A stretch of DNA of 64,000 bases from CBDFNC01 sp965249895 (GTDB taxonomy: Bacteria; Pseudomonadota; Gammaproteobacteria; Enterobacterales; CBDFNC01): NCBI GenBank assembly GCA_965249895.1, contig CBDFNC010000004.1, positions 1,364,001 to 1,428,000 of the forward strand. The letters are read 5' to 3'. This document shows, one piece after another, positions 44,606 to 53,881 of this stretch. Both the position numbers and the translations under genes were made by a program. The notes under the pieces were generated by a model. That model ran no database searches, was not told where the DNA came from, and was given only the letters and a program-made list of their open reading frames with translations. Numbering within the stretch: the first letter of the stretch is position 1; each line of letters opens with the position of its first letter.

Positions 44606-44735
44606 GGATGACATTGGGGAGTAGTCTCCTTTCCTGCGTTCACATTCAGGAAAGGGTGATAGTCAACATTCTTGGCAACATGCCGTGGCTATTACGACAC
44701 TGGTAACACCAGAGTTTGGCGAGACCAATGGCACA
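44606..44735 (+). ncRNA. yybP-ykoY-type manganese riboswitch
   Basis: The two conserved loops of the class are visible: GGGGAGTAG at 44616-44624, and the GGCGAGACCAATGGC segment at 44718-44732. A variable hairpin (TTTCCTG...CAGGAAA) and a CAACATTC segment lie between them. The class binds Mn2+. It sits between a strong promoter and a UPF0016 gene, the known partner in Vibrio and relatives (MneA-type Mn exporter). Confidence 0.85.
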
Positions 44736-44747
44736 ATACACAGATAT

Positions 44748-44789
44748 GAAGCAGGCTGTGTCGTTGTGCTGTTGGTAATGACCTGCTTC
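44748..44789 (+). promoter_or_regulatory. Expression-platform hairpin of the riboswitch
   Basis: GAAGCAGG (44748-44755) pairs with CCTGCTTC (44782-44789), and the next bases GGAAG form the Shine-Dalgarno of the UPF0016 gene. There is no U-tract, so translational rather than transcriptional control is likelier. CTTC of the 3' arm could alternatively pair with GGAAG. Confidence 0.5.
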
Positions 44790-44803
44790 GGAAGTAATAC
44801 ACC

Positions 44804-45361
44804 TTGGACGCTTTATTTGTCTCTACCTTTTCCGTCGCCATAGCCGAAATCGGCGATAAAACTCAATTACTCGCCTTTCTGTTGGCCACCCGTTTCAAAC
44901 GTGCATTTCCTATTATCGCGGGCATTTTCGTCGCTACCTTGTTAAACCACGCAGCCGCCGCCTATATTGGTGACTTAGTGTCTGGCTGGTTTTCTGCGGA
45001 TATTTTGAAGTGGCTGGTTGGTCTGTCATTTATTCTGGTTGCAGCCTGGATCCTGATCCCGGATAAGCTGGATAAAGAAGAAAGCCAGCTTTATAAATAC
45101 GGTCCATTTATCGCCAGTTTGGTGCTGTTCTTTTTTGCCGAAATGGGTGATAAGACTCAGGTAGCGACCGTCTTGCTGGCGGCAAAATATGACGCCTTAT
45201 TTATGGTGATTACAGGCACAACAATCGGCATGTTACTGGCCAATATCCCTGTGGTGCTACTTGGTAAATTTAGTGCTCAAAAATTACCCCTTAAAAGCAT
45301 ACGCATTGTTACTGCTGCACTGTTCCTGATCTTGGGCGTCAGCACCTTGTTAGTGGAATAA
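44804..45361 (+). CDS. mneA: UPF0016/GDT1-family manganese exporter
   Basis: A 185-residue inner-membrane protein of six hydrophobic segments arranged as two related halves. Each half carries the family signature: AEIGDKTQL near residue 14 and AEMGDKTQV near 112. Bacterial members export Mn2+. The yybP-ykoY-type riboswitch in its leader fits this. Start: TTG at 44804 with GGAAG 9 bases upstream; no in-frame ATG precedes it. The gene is monocistronic, and a hairpin follows 10 bp after its stop. The symbol is by analogy with Vibrio. Confidence 0.9.
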   Translation: MDALFVSTFSVAIAEIGDKTQLLAFLLATRFKRAFPIIAGIFVATLLNHAAAAYIGDLVSGWFSADILKWLVGLSFILVAAWILIPDKLDKEESQLYKYGPFIASLVLFFFAEMGDKTQVATVLLAAKYDALFMVITGTTIGMLLANIPVVLLGKFSAQKLPLKSIRIVTAALFLILGVSTLLVE

Positions 45362-45371
45362 GACACCTATG

Positions 45372-45401
45372 ATTGGTTGTGGTTTTATTACTACAACCAA
45401 T
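45372..45401 (+). terminator. Hairpin after the UPF0016 gene
   Basis: ATTGGTTGTGGT and ACTACAACCAAT form a 12-bp stem (one G-U pair) around TTTATT, directly after the stop codon. No U-run follows. The remaining 235 bp to the nhaP-type gene is A+T-rich with no gene seen. Confidence 0.6.
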
Positions 45402-45636
45402 AAAGCTCCGTCGGTTTATGTACAAGCTGTGTTCTCTGTGTGTCAGTCGTGGACATATAGAAAAAACCCATAAAAACAACTAGTTGCAATAACCACAAAC
45501 ACACCTACAGAGCAATAAACACCTCGAGATAACCACTTGTTAATATCGGTTATTACGAGATATATATAGAAATATTTATTCTATCTCTATATATTTGACT
45601 CCACCAAGTTATTCTATTTTTGCATAAGGTGGATAA

Positions 45637-46917
45637 ATGTCGGTATACAGTACCCTTTGTTTCCTCGCTGCAGCGGCCATGCTAATCACGTTTATCAATA
45701 GCAAAATCGGTAAAATGCAATCCACTATTGCCATTACCGCTGGCGCTTTGCTGTTATCATTGGTTATTGTTATCGCAGGACGAGTTGATTTTCCATTCCT
45801 GCAAGGAATAGCGACGAAACAACTGGTGCAAATCGACTTTGAGAGCTTCCTGCTAAAAGGGATATTGGGCTTTCTACTGTTTGCCGGTGGCCTTGGGATC
45901 AAGCTGGACAACCTGAAAGATCAAAAGTGGGAAATTACAGTACTCGCCCTGTTTGGCACGCTGTTTTCCACCTTCTTTGTCGGTATCATGTTATGGCTTA
46001 TTTGCCAAAGCCTGGCCATTCCCCTGGAGCTGATTTATTGCCTGCTGTTCGGCGCACTTATTTCCCCGACGGATCCTATCGCTGTACTGGCCATCGTCAA
46101 AAAACTACAAGCTCCGCAGCGCATATCGACCCAGATTGAAGGGGAGTCCCTGTTTAATGACGGTTTTGGTCTGGTCATATTTGTCACTCTGTTTACCATC
46201 GCCTTTGGCTCTGAAGAGCCTACTGTGGCCAGTGTCACTCTCCTGTTTCTGCATGAAGCGGTAGGCGGAATTTTCTATGGTTTCGGCCTGGGTATGCTAT
46301 TTCACTACCTGATCAGCGCCACCGATGATCACTCTATGGAGCTGTTACTCATCTTGGCTATTCCCACCGCCGGTTATGCCTTCGCCGATATAATCGAAGT
46401 ATCCGGCCCACTGGCCATGGTGGTATCCGGTATCATCATTGGTAACTGGACCCGAAAAAACGGTTTCTCTAAAGAAAGTAAGGATCACCTGGATCGTTTT
46501 TGGGAGCTGATAGATGATTTCCTAAACGGCATACTATTTCTGTTGATCGGACTAAGCCTGATCACCTTCGTCTTCCATAAAGAGGACTTGATCGTAATAC
46601 TTATAGCCATTCCCCTGGTATTACTCGCACGCTACCTCAGTGTTAAACTGTCTTATCTGGGCTTTAACCGTTTTCGCACCTATAACCCCTATTCAGTGAA
46701 AATCCTGACCTGGGGTGGCCTGCGAGGCGGGTTGGCGCTGGCACTGGCATTGACTATTCCTGCCGGAGTGATGGTTGTGCCGGAGAAAAATATTGATGTC
46801 CGGGAAGTACTATTGGTGATGACCTATTCCGTGGTGTTATTTTCTATTTTAATACAGGGCTCTACGATCACCAGGTTGATAGAGAAAGCGAAAGTAAAAC
46901 AAACATCGATGGATTAA
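45637..46917 (+). CDS. nhaP: NhaP-type (CPA1) sodium/proton antiporter
   Basis: A 426-residue inner-membrane antiporter with about 12 hydrophobic segments. CPA1 motifs are FAGGLGIKLDNL, ISPTDPIAVLAIVKK with the transport Asp, and GESLFNDGFGLV with the paired Asn-Asp. A late LTWGGLRGGLALALAL segment is also typical. It exchanges Na+ or K+ for protons and supports pH and salt tolerance. The ATG at 45637 is preceded by AAGGTGG. It is convergent with polB. Confidence 0.92.
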   Translation: MSVYSTLCFLAAAAMLITFINSKIGKMQSTIAITAGALLLSLVIVIAGRVDFPFLQGIATKQLVQIDFESFLLKGILGFLLFAGGLGIKLDNLKDQKWEITVLALFGTLFSTFFVGIMLWLICQSLAIPLELIYCLLFGALISPTDPIAVLAIVKKLQAPQRISTQIEGESLFNDGFGLVIFVTLFTIAFGSEEPTVASVTLLFLHEAVGGIFYGFGLGMLFHYLISATDDHSMELLLILAIPTAGYAFADIIEVSGPLAMVVSGIIIGNWTRKNGFSKESKDHLDRFWELIDDFLNGILFLLIGLSLITFVFHKEDLIVILIAIPLVLLARYLSVKLSYLGFNRFRTYNPYSVKILTWGGLRGGLALALALTIPAGVMVVPEKNIDVREVLLVMTYSVVLFSILIQGSTITRLIEKAKVKQTSMD

Positions 46918-46980
46918 TACTCGCAAGGCACACTGATTGATTGGAACAGATCTCGCTCCGTGAACTTCTTCATCGAACCC

Positions 46981-49323
46981 TTAAAATAGTCCCATCTGCT
47001 TATCTGTCAGAGCTGCAAAATTTAATCCTATAAAGGGCAGGATCCCATCTGCAATAGGTTTGATCTGCTTTTGAATATAGTGGTCATAATCCAGTTCACT
47101 GGAAAGATACTCCACAGGCTCAGGTCCTGAGACAGTGACAAAGTAGCAAATTTTTCCTTTTCTCTGATATTTTAATGGCTTACCTAGACGAGCATTTTGT
47201 TCATCCGCCAACCTCGCGGCCTTGGCATGGGGCGGCACATTTTTAACGTATTCTGTCAGCTTTTGTCTTAATCGTTTTCGATAAACTAGTTTGCTGTCCA
47301 TCTCTCCCGCTAACGTAGACTCTGTGACTTGTTTAATATATTCCCTGGGATCCTCGTCGTTAAACACCATTTTATATAGTGCCACTTGAAACTCTCTGGC
47401 CAGATCAGTCCAGTCCGAGCGAACGCTTTCCAACCCTTTAAATACCAACTCTGTCTTACCGCCAATCGATACTGTGCCGGCATAGCGTTTTTTGCTTCCT
47501 TTGTCAGTACCTCTGATGGTGGGCATTAAGAACCGTCGGTAATGGGTTTCATACTCCATTTCCAGATAGTTATCCAAAGCGAAATCACGGCTGAGGGTTG
47601 TGCGCCAATTTTTATTAACTAACTTAGTTAATCTGTGGCCGATTTCATCCGCCTGTTTCGAGTCCAAGCTTTTATCTAGCAAAACAAAGGTAGAGTCCGT
47701 ATCGCCATAAATCACTTCATAACCCTGATCTTCTATCCAACGCCGGGTTTGTTTCATGATCTCGTGGCCACGCATGGTAATGGAGCTGGCCAACCTGGGA
47801 TCATAGAAGCGGCAGCCACCCGAACCAAGCACCCCGTAAAAAGAGTTCATGATGATCTTAATCGCCTGAGAGACCGCCTTTTCTCCCTTTTGCTTGGCCT
47901 TGTCTCGCTCAGCCCAAAGCCGGGTAATAATCTCCGGCAGAAAGTGCCTGTCGCGGGAGAAGTAGGCTTCCTTAAACCCGGGGATGGCGTTGTCTTTATC
48001 CTGTAAGCCTTCAACTAAACCCATGGGGTCAATTTTAAACGAGCGAATAATGCTGGGATACAGACTTTTAAAGTCCAATACCAGGACATTTTTGTACAGG
48101 CCAGGTTTACTGTCCATCACATACCCGCCCGGGCTGGTAAGTCCCCCACCTAGCGGTAAGTTGGGTGCGACATACCCAGCTCTGTGTAATTTGGGCAAAT
48201 ATAGGTTGGTAAAAGCCGCCACGGAACCACCGGCTCTGTCGAGCTCAAGGCCGGTTAACCGGGTACGCTGGATTAAAAAATCCATCAAATGAGTATGGCC
48301 AAAAATCTCCCAAACCAGACGACAATCTTCGAGGTTGTACTTAGCTAAAGCGACTTTATCGTGTTTGAAGTTGTAATTAATCTCCCCCATTCGATTGGCT
48401 ACATCGTCAGTTTTCTTACCCCGACCAAGCAACTCTTTGGCAACATTATCCAGAGAAAAACTCTCAAACTGGTAGGTCGCTACCTTAAGCGCGTCGATAC
48501 CATCAACTACTACCCTGCCATTAAGCTCAAGGAAGCCGCCTCCCTGTGCCCGATCTCGCCATTTCGCCTGCTGGCCCCCCCGGCCGAAGCCTGGGACAAC
48601 ACCACAATGCTCGGCTCGCTTGACTAACAAGCGCATATCAAAACTTACAACTGCCCAGCCGATAATAATATCCGGGTCAAACTCAGCTAACCATTGAATA
48701 AACGCGGTCAACAATTGCTTTTCGTTTTCGACCCACACCATATACTCAGGCCCAGCTTGCTCTGGGCCTATCAAAAATACCCACTCCCCCCATTCGGCGT
48801 ACAAACCAATGGAATAAAGCTCGCCCTTTTCCGAGCACTCGATGTCCAGTGATACTGTTTTAAACTCAGGTTGATAATTGTGGGCTTTTACCTTGGCATC
48901 CTGGACTTCGGTATAACCGGATCTCGATAACATACGGCCGGTAAAGGTTAACCCCCCACAAATAAAGCGTTCCATCAGATACCGATCGGCACTACGGATA
49001 TCACCTTCGAGGCAAGTAACACCATGTTGTTGCAATTCTTTATAGGCTTGATTCGCCTGATAGCCGCTAAAAAAATAGAAAGCGGAGACAGTTTGATGTT
49101 CGAAGCTGGTTAGTTTTAGCGCTTTGACTTCAAAGGAGTAGGATCCGAGTAATTGCCGCGCAATATCCACTTCTTGTTGTGGTACAAAAAACAGGGCTTT
49201 TTCATGGGGGCAAAGTAATCGAAAAACGCCCTGCTCAGAAGTAACCCACAGCTCGATTTCCACCCCTTTGTTGGTGTTCCTGCTTGCTCTGGTAAGGAGA
49301 AAACCTTCGGCGATATTGCTCAA
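46981..49323 (-). CDS. polB: DNA polymerase II (family B)
   Basis: 780 residues, full length. The N-terminal and 3'-5' exonuclease region includes VSLDIECSEKGELYSIGLY (Exo I, with catalytic Asp and Glu) and a YNLEDCRLVW block (Exo III). Polymerase motif A is LDFKSLYPSIIRSF, motif B KIIMNSFYGVLGS, and motif C YGDTDSTFV with the catalytic Asp pair. It ends in DKQMGLF. Pol II is an SOS-linked enzyme that restarts stalled forks. Whether a LexA box precedes it is unclear: I did not find a clean CTG-N10-CAG in the short gap to nhaD. Confidence 0.96.
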   Translation of the reverse strand: MSNIAEGFLLTRASRNTNKGVEIELWVTSEQGVFRLLCPHEKALFFVPQQEVDIARQLLGSYSFEVKALKLTSFEHQTVSAFYFFSGYQANQAYKELQQHGVTCLEGDIRSADRYLMERFICGGLTFTGRMLSRSGYTEVQDAKVKAHNYQPEFKTVSLDIECSEKGELYSIGLYAEWGEWVFLIGPEQAGPEYMVWVENEKQLLTAFIQWLAEFDPDIIIGWAVVSFDMRLLVKRAEHCGVVPGFGRGGQQAKWRDRAQGGGFLELNGRVVVDGIDALKVATYQFESFSLDNVAKELLGRGKKTDDVANRMGEINYNFKHDKVALAKYNLEDCRLVWEIFGHTHLMDFLIQRTRLTGLELDRAGGSVAAFTNLYLPKLHRAGYVAPNLPLGGGLTSPGGYVMDSKPGLYKNVLVLDFKSLYPSIIRSFKIDPMGLVEGLQDKDNAIPGFKEAYFSRDRHFLPEIITRLWAERDKAKQKGEKAVSQAIKIIMNSFYGVLGSGGCRFYDPRLASSITMRGHEIMKQTRRWIEDQGYEVIYGDTDSTFVLLDKSLDSKQADEIGHRLTKLVNKNWRTTLSRDFALDNYLEMEYETHYRRFLMPTIRGTDKGSKKRYAGTVSIGGKTELVFKGLESVRSDWTDLAREFQVALYKMVFNDEDPREYIKQVTESTLAGEMDSKLVYRKRLRQKLTEYVKNVPPHAKAARLADEQNARLGKPLKYQRKGKICYFVTVSGPEPVEYLSSELDYDHYIQKQIKPIADGILPFIGLNFAALTDKQMGLF

Positions 49324-49431
49324 TGGGGATCCGGCGCTAGGGTAAAAGAGCTATTTTACCCCCAGCAATATCCCCCGTCATCCATTTAGCCCTTAGTGTT
49401 TATAACTTTTGTAATTAAGCTAAAAAATGAA

Positions 49432-50840
49432 CTAAAAAATCGCCCCATTTACCCAGAGGTGAGTCAGGATACTGGCTCCGTATTCTAGCGCAATAACCGG
49501 GGTCCATTTTAAATGGGCCCCGAAGGTATAAATGCCCCTGGCCTGCCCCATTAATGCGACCCCGGCGGCGGAGCCTATGGACAATAAACTTCCCCCCACC
49601 CCGGCCCACTGTCCCAAAGCCATATCAGGCTCCATGCTTAATACTGCGAACATAACCGGAATGTTATCTATCACGGCAGACAAAAAACCGATTGCAATAT
49701 TGTCGAATGTGTGATCCTGCTGGATATAAAGCAACTCTGAAACAACCGACAAATAACCGATAAAACCCAAGCCACCGACACAGGTAACCACACCGTAAAA
49801 AAACAGTAAGGTGTCCCACTCCGCCTTAGCTACCCGGTTAAATACATCAAACGGCACTACGCTACCCAAATACGTGAGTCGCTCTTTATCATTGTTCTGC
49901 TCAGCCTCTGCTCGCTTCTTGGCCAGCGAACTGGGCAAGGTTTTACCCAGGAAAAAACCAAAAAACTGCAGTAAGCCCAATCCCGTCATCATGCCCAATA
50001 CCGGTGGCATATGTAACACCGAATGGGCACTCACGGCCAGTGTGATGGTGAGAAGAAACAGGCCGACAATACGCTTGGCGCCACGCTTAAGCTCTATATA
50101 TTCATCAATCGGCTTTGGCCTGCCTAGAGGAACAAAAAACTCATAATAAAAGCGGGGACCAGGAAGTTCACCGCCGAGGGGATCAGCAATGCAAAAAACT
50201 GGGAAAATTCCACAATACCCTTCTGCCACACCATCAGGGTCGTGATATCGCCAAACGGACTAAACGCACCACCGGCATTGGCAGCGACCACAATGTTAAC
50301 GCAAGCGATAGCGACAAATTTTCTATCGTGTTCACCCACCTTCATCACAACAGCGCACATCAGCAGCGCGGTAGTCATGTTATCTGCAATAGGCGACAAT
50401 AAAAAAGAAAAACACCCTGTTAACCAAAACAGGGTTCTTAGGCTGTACCCCTTACCTACCATCCAGGTTCGCAGGGTATCAAATAAACGGCGCTCTTCCA
50501 GTGCATTAATGTAAGTCATTGAAACCAGGAGAAACAACTATAACTCGGCATACGCTAGTAAATTATGGCGAAACGCCGCTTCAGCCTGAGTAGGCAAATC
50601 TTGCTGCACGTAGGTATAGCTTATCAATCCCCAAATGATCCCCGCAGCCATCAAAACAGGTTTGGACTTTCTTAAATGAAAGACCTCCTCCCCCATCACC
50701 AACAAATAAGCCAGCACAAAAACAACGATAGCCCCATAACCCACGCCAGAGGTCGTAAGATCCAGCCCACCCTGGCCGGCGGCCAGAGAAGGGGTCGAAA
50801 ACAGCAGACAGATAATTGCAGCAACAATCGCTCTAGGCAT
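49432..50840 (-). pseudogene. nhaD: NhaD-type sodium/proton antiporter gene with stop codon and frameshift
   Basis: Three adjacent frames together encode a normal NhaD of about 468 residues. Part 1 (50840-50541) is the signal-like N-terminus and first membrane helices, ending at HNLLAYAEL. A TAG (50538-50540) then interrupts, and the same frame continues with LFLLVSMTYINALEERR through SPIADNMTTALL and NAGGAFSPFGDITT. At a run of six A (50134-50139) the frame shifts, and PLGRPKPIDEYIELK to the end (49432) lies in another frame, including AVIDNIPVMFAVL. Motifs are well preserved, so the lesions are recent or reflect sequencing errors. NhaP at 45637 may compensate. Confidence 0.85.
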
Positions 50841-50982
50841 GGTTTGTTTATCCCTAAACAGAGGCGAAGATTTACCAAAATCGGATTAGATCGCTAGATA
50901 TTACAGCATAGTAAAGCAGAACAGGCTTTGGCTAATCTCTCAAAATATAGCCAAAACAAAGAATTAACGAGGATTAAGCTAT

Positions 50983-51429
50983 CTATAACATGCCGCCGTG
51001 GAAATGCAGTATAAATACCGGCTCGCCTTCAAAGCCGATCCGCTCTGAACCGGAAAAATACTCCATGTCACCCGAGGTTATGCTGTTGTAATGGAACGAA
51101 CCCAAAGCAAAATCAGTAGGACCACGAAATGGCAGCTCACGATTTTGTGCCACAAGAGCCTGGTGCTGAAACCTAAAAATATCATGCCGGGTTACCTTCA
51201 CCGATACAAATTCGGCGAAATAATTGGTCACCCAAAGGGGTTTATTACGGATCCACACCAGCTCTTGCCCGGCAAACGGACTAAATCCGTAATAGGTATC
51301 CCGGTAACTAAATTCACCTAATTCAAAGTAAAACCCTAATCCACCGTCACTACGTGTGCTTTCCTCACCTCTACCATCTCTGGCCAGGGCCTCGGACTTA
51401 GCTTCGAAAATAAAAGACTTTAGATCCAT
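50983..51429 (-). CDS. Small conserved cytoplasmic protein (DUF5680-like)
   Basis: 148 residues without signal peptide. It contains FAGQELVWIRNKPLWVTNYF near residue 52 and an end with GFEGEPVFILHFHGGML, features I associate with the DUF5680 group, an uncharacterised small-fold family sometimes linked to HTH proteins. No catalytic motif is evident. It is monocistronic on the minus strand and separated from the next gene by a strong terminator. The family name is from memory and moderately uncertain; the coding call is firmer. Confidence 0.7.
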   Translation of the reverse strand: MDLKSFIFEAKSEALARDGRGEESTRSDGGLGFYFELGEFSYRDTYYGFSPFAGQELVWIRNKPLWVTNYFAEFVSVKVTRHDIFRFQHQALVAQNRELPFRGPTDFALGSFHYNSITSGDMEYFSGSERIGFEGEPVFILHFHGGML

Positions 51430-51480
51430 AACTAAACTCTTTTTCGGGGACTATTAGAAATATTAGCAGTCAGGCATAAA

Positions 51481-51503
51481 AAAACGCAGCCAGGCTGCGT
51501 TTT
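51481..51503 (-). terminator. Rho-independent terminator of the SUMF1-domain gene
   Basis: AAAACGCAGCC and GGCTGCGTTTT form a perfect 11-bp stem with a 1-base centre. On the minus strand it is followed by a run of T (GCGTTTTTTTATG), 22 bp after the stop of the 640-residue gene. The sequence is near-symmetric and could also act on plus-strand transcripts. Confidence 0.9.
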
Positions 51504-51524
51504 CATAGGGAGGAAAGGGTGGAG

Positions 51525-53393
51525 TTATTGCTCTCTAAGCACCCTGAACCCAATATAATTGGATTTAAAACTATTGCTGATCTCTAAACGGGACGATACT
51601 CTGGCCAGACTTGGCGCGAAGTTCCAGGCACCCCCTCGTACTATATTTCGCTCACCACTGGTGAGTTCCCATACATTACCCACAGTGTCATATAGGCCAA
51701 ACTTATTTGCCTTAAATGACGAAACAGGGGAAGTACCTTCATTCGACCAACGCGTTCCACACCAACCACAGTTTGCCTTACCGGAGCCAATTTTGTTACC
51801 CCACCAGTAATCTGAGGTTGTCCCGGCTCTTGCAGCGATTTCCCACTCTTTTTCTGATGGCAGGCGATACTGATAACCACTGATACGGCTGAGCCACTTA
51901 GTATAGGTTTTGGCATCCGTTCGGGATACACACACAACCGGAGAGTTATTAGCTTGTTCAAAACCTGGATTACGCCAGCTTAACGACTTATCAAACTCAG
52001 GTGCCCCATTCGTATAAATCGCACAGCCTTCGCCTTTCTCCGCTGTAGTGCGGTAGCCTGTCGCTTCTACAAAAGCGTCAAACTGAGCATGAGTCACTGT
52101 CGTTGCACCTATACCATAAGTATTTGCGATCTTGACTTTTGCTGGGGAAATCTCGTTACCTAATCCTTTTCCCTGAATGTCCCCGACGCGATAACTTCCC
52201 CCCTCAATAGCAATCAATGCTGGGCCTTTCAAATCATTGGCCAGGGCGTCATTAAACTTATCACCTGTATTCAGGTTTATGACCATGCGGTTAAGCTGAG
52301 CCCGGATCACTTTATTACGCGATAAATCCACCTTGGCAGAGTATTTCTGGAACCCAGGTTTACTCACAACTACATCGTGGATTCCGGAAGGTAACATGAT
52401 TTCAACCTTGCTGGCTCCATAACTCACCCCATCAATAAACACTTCATCATCAAACAGGTTGGAACGAACGGTCAACAGATATGACAGCGGTTCATTCAGG
52501 TTGGCCGGCGCATCCGATTCTTTAAAGTCGGCTACATTAAAATCTTCTCCGCCACCCGCACAATAACGGTAATCCAGGCCAAGCAACCTACAAGCCTGGA
52601 CATTCGGCAAATATCCCTTCATTTCAACCATCAATTTAACCTGATAGTCACCCTGACCACTAAAGCCACTGTCGAGAATGTCCTGCTTTACTACCTTAAC
52701 GCCGCTTGCAGCGCTGGTAAGGTTGGAGCTGGAAACTTGTTCTGTGATGCCCTTAACCAGATTGTTGGTAAACATCTGAGTGGCCGTTTTTCTCGCCAGG
52801 GAGTTCCCCTGCTCAGCACACTGCTTAAAGGTCACATCACCACCACAAGCAATACTTTGGCTTACTTCCATTTTGCCACCTTGTTGGAACTCCTTTCTCA
52901 GGCGCTCTACGCGGGCAAAACTATGCTGTTCTTTCAGGTTTTCCAGTTGATTCAACAGTCCAAAACGCACCATCTTAGAATTGGCCAGCTGATCCTTGCT
53001 GTTAGTTACGGTGGCTTTTTGCTGTTTAATTTTCTTCTTGTTCAGTTTTTGAGTATTTAACGCATATAAGTAAGCATCTTTTGCTTCTGAGATGTCGAGG
53101 ATAGGGTTCGCAACCAGACGTTCATATTGCTTATCCATCGCTAATAAGGCTGCTTTTCTCGCCTTTTCCACATCAGCGCTTTGCTGCTTAAGTCTGGTCA
53201 GCTCGTCTTCATCCAGGCTGATGGATTTTCGGATCTGTTCCAGATTACTTACATATGAGTCAAATTCAGACTGTTTTGCTTGTATTTTCTGTTCTAATTC
53301 AGCAACCTGGGCACCATTTGCCAGGGCGGGCTGAAGTGCCAACGAAAGGACACTAACCGAGAATACCAGTGGAGCTATCCGCATTTTTTCCAT
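51525..53393 (-). CDS. Exported coiled-coil/PEGA/SUMF1 (FGE-sulfatase) domain protein
   Basis: About 622 residues from the ATG at 53393 (53384 also possible), giving a signal peptide (MRIAPLVFSVSVLSLALQPA). A long coiled coil follows (about 30-170, VAELEQKIQAKQ through EQHSFARVERLRKEF). Next is a PEGA-like domain with the pattern VFIDGVSYGASKVEIMLPSG. Last comes a formylglycine-generating-enzyme-like domain with GGSYRVGD, YQYRLPSEKEWEIAARAG, VGNVWELTSG and IVRGGAWNF, ending FRVLREQ. The domain in this context usually acts as a binding/scaffold fold. Paired cysteines (GWCG) occur, but I see no clear formylglycine active-site pair. It is probably periplasmic. Confidence 0.88.
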   Translation of the reverse strand: MEKMRIAPLVFSVSVLSLALQPALANGAQVAELEQKIQAKQSEFDSYVSNLEQIRKSISLDEDELTRLKQQSADVEKARKAALLAMDKQYERLVANPILDISEAKDAYLYALNTQKLNKKKIKQQKATVTNSKDQLANSKMVRFGLLNQLENLKEQHSFARVERLRKEFQQGGKMEVSQSIACGGDVTFKQCAEQGNSLARKTATQMFTNNLVKGITEQVSSSNLTSAASGVKVVKQDILDSGFSGQGDYQVKLMVEMKGYLPNVQACRLLGLDYRYCAGGGEDFNVADFKESDAPANLNEPLSYLLTVRSNLFDDEVFIDGVSYGASKVEIMLPSGIHDVVVSKPGFQKYSAKVDLSRNKVIRAQLNRMVINLNTGDKFNDALANDLKGPALIAIEGGSYRVGDIQGKGLGNEISPAKVKIANTYGIGATTVTHAQFDAFVEATGYRTTAEKGEGCAIYTNGAPEFDKSLSWRNPGFEQANNSPVVCVSRTDAKTYTKWLSRISGYQYRLPSEKEWEIAARAGTTSDYWWGNKIGSGKANCGWCGTRWSNEGTSPVSSFKANKFGLYDTVGNVWELTSGERNIVRGGAWNFAPSLARVSSRLEISNSFKSNYIGFRVLREQ

Positions 53394-53881
53394 TCCATGC
53401 AATAAAACAGTTCCATCACATCCGGGATACGACAGAAAAATATTCAATAATTTGATTATTATTTAAACACAACAAACCCAAAACTCAGGGTTAGATTTTT
53501 TGATCTCACTAATCCTATTGCCTTATCGCGCAAATAACAAGGGATGAAATCCCAATTTAAGTAAACCAAAGCCAATGATTTCCTACAGGTTTTAGCTTAA
53601 ACATTGGCCGGTAAGGCGGCCTATGTTCAAGTTAAATACCTTGTTCCCCTATGCTTTGCGTGCTGAAGGCCTATTAGTATCAGACTCGCAATTTTGTCAA
53701 AACTTGCTTAAAGCCCAAACCTATGGTTAAGACAACAAATTGTCAAATAGTTGGTCTTTATCACGAAAATACCGCCTAATCTCTATAAACGGCGGTCTTA
53801 CATATATTCACCCTGACTTCACTTCCTGATAGGCTAGTTTTATCGATTATAAACGTACTCATCAGATGACAAGGATGGCGC
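53394..53881. other. Intergenic region between the SUMF1-domain gene and mltF
   Basis: Nearly 490 bp between divergent genes, A+T-rich, with no supported gene. A small GGCCG/CGGCC hairpin lies near 53610. It probably contains both promoters. Confidence 0.55.

Noticed and set aside
45402..45636. A T-rich palindromic stretch near 45555-45600 as a regulatory element
   Set aside because: It is simple A+T-rich sequence with weak symmetry and no known binding motif.
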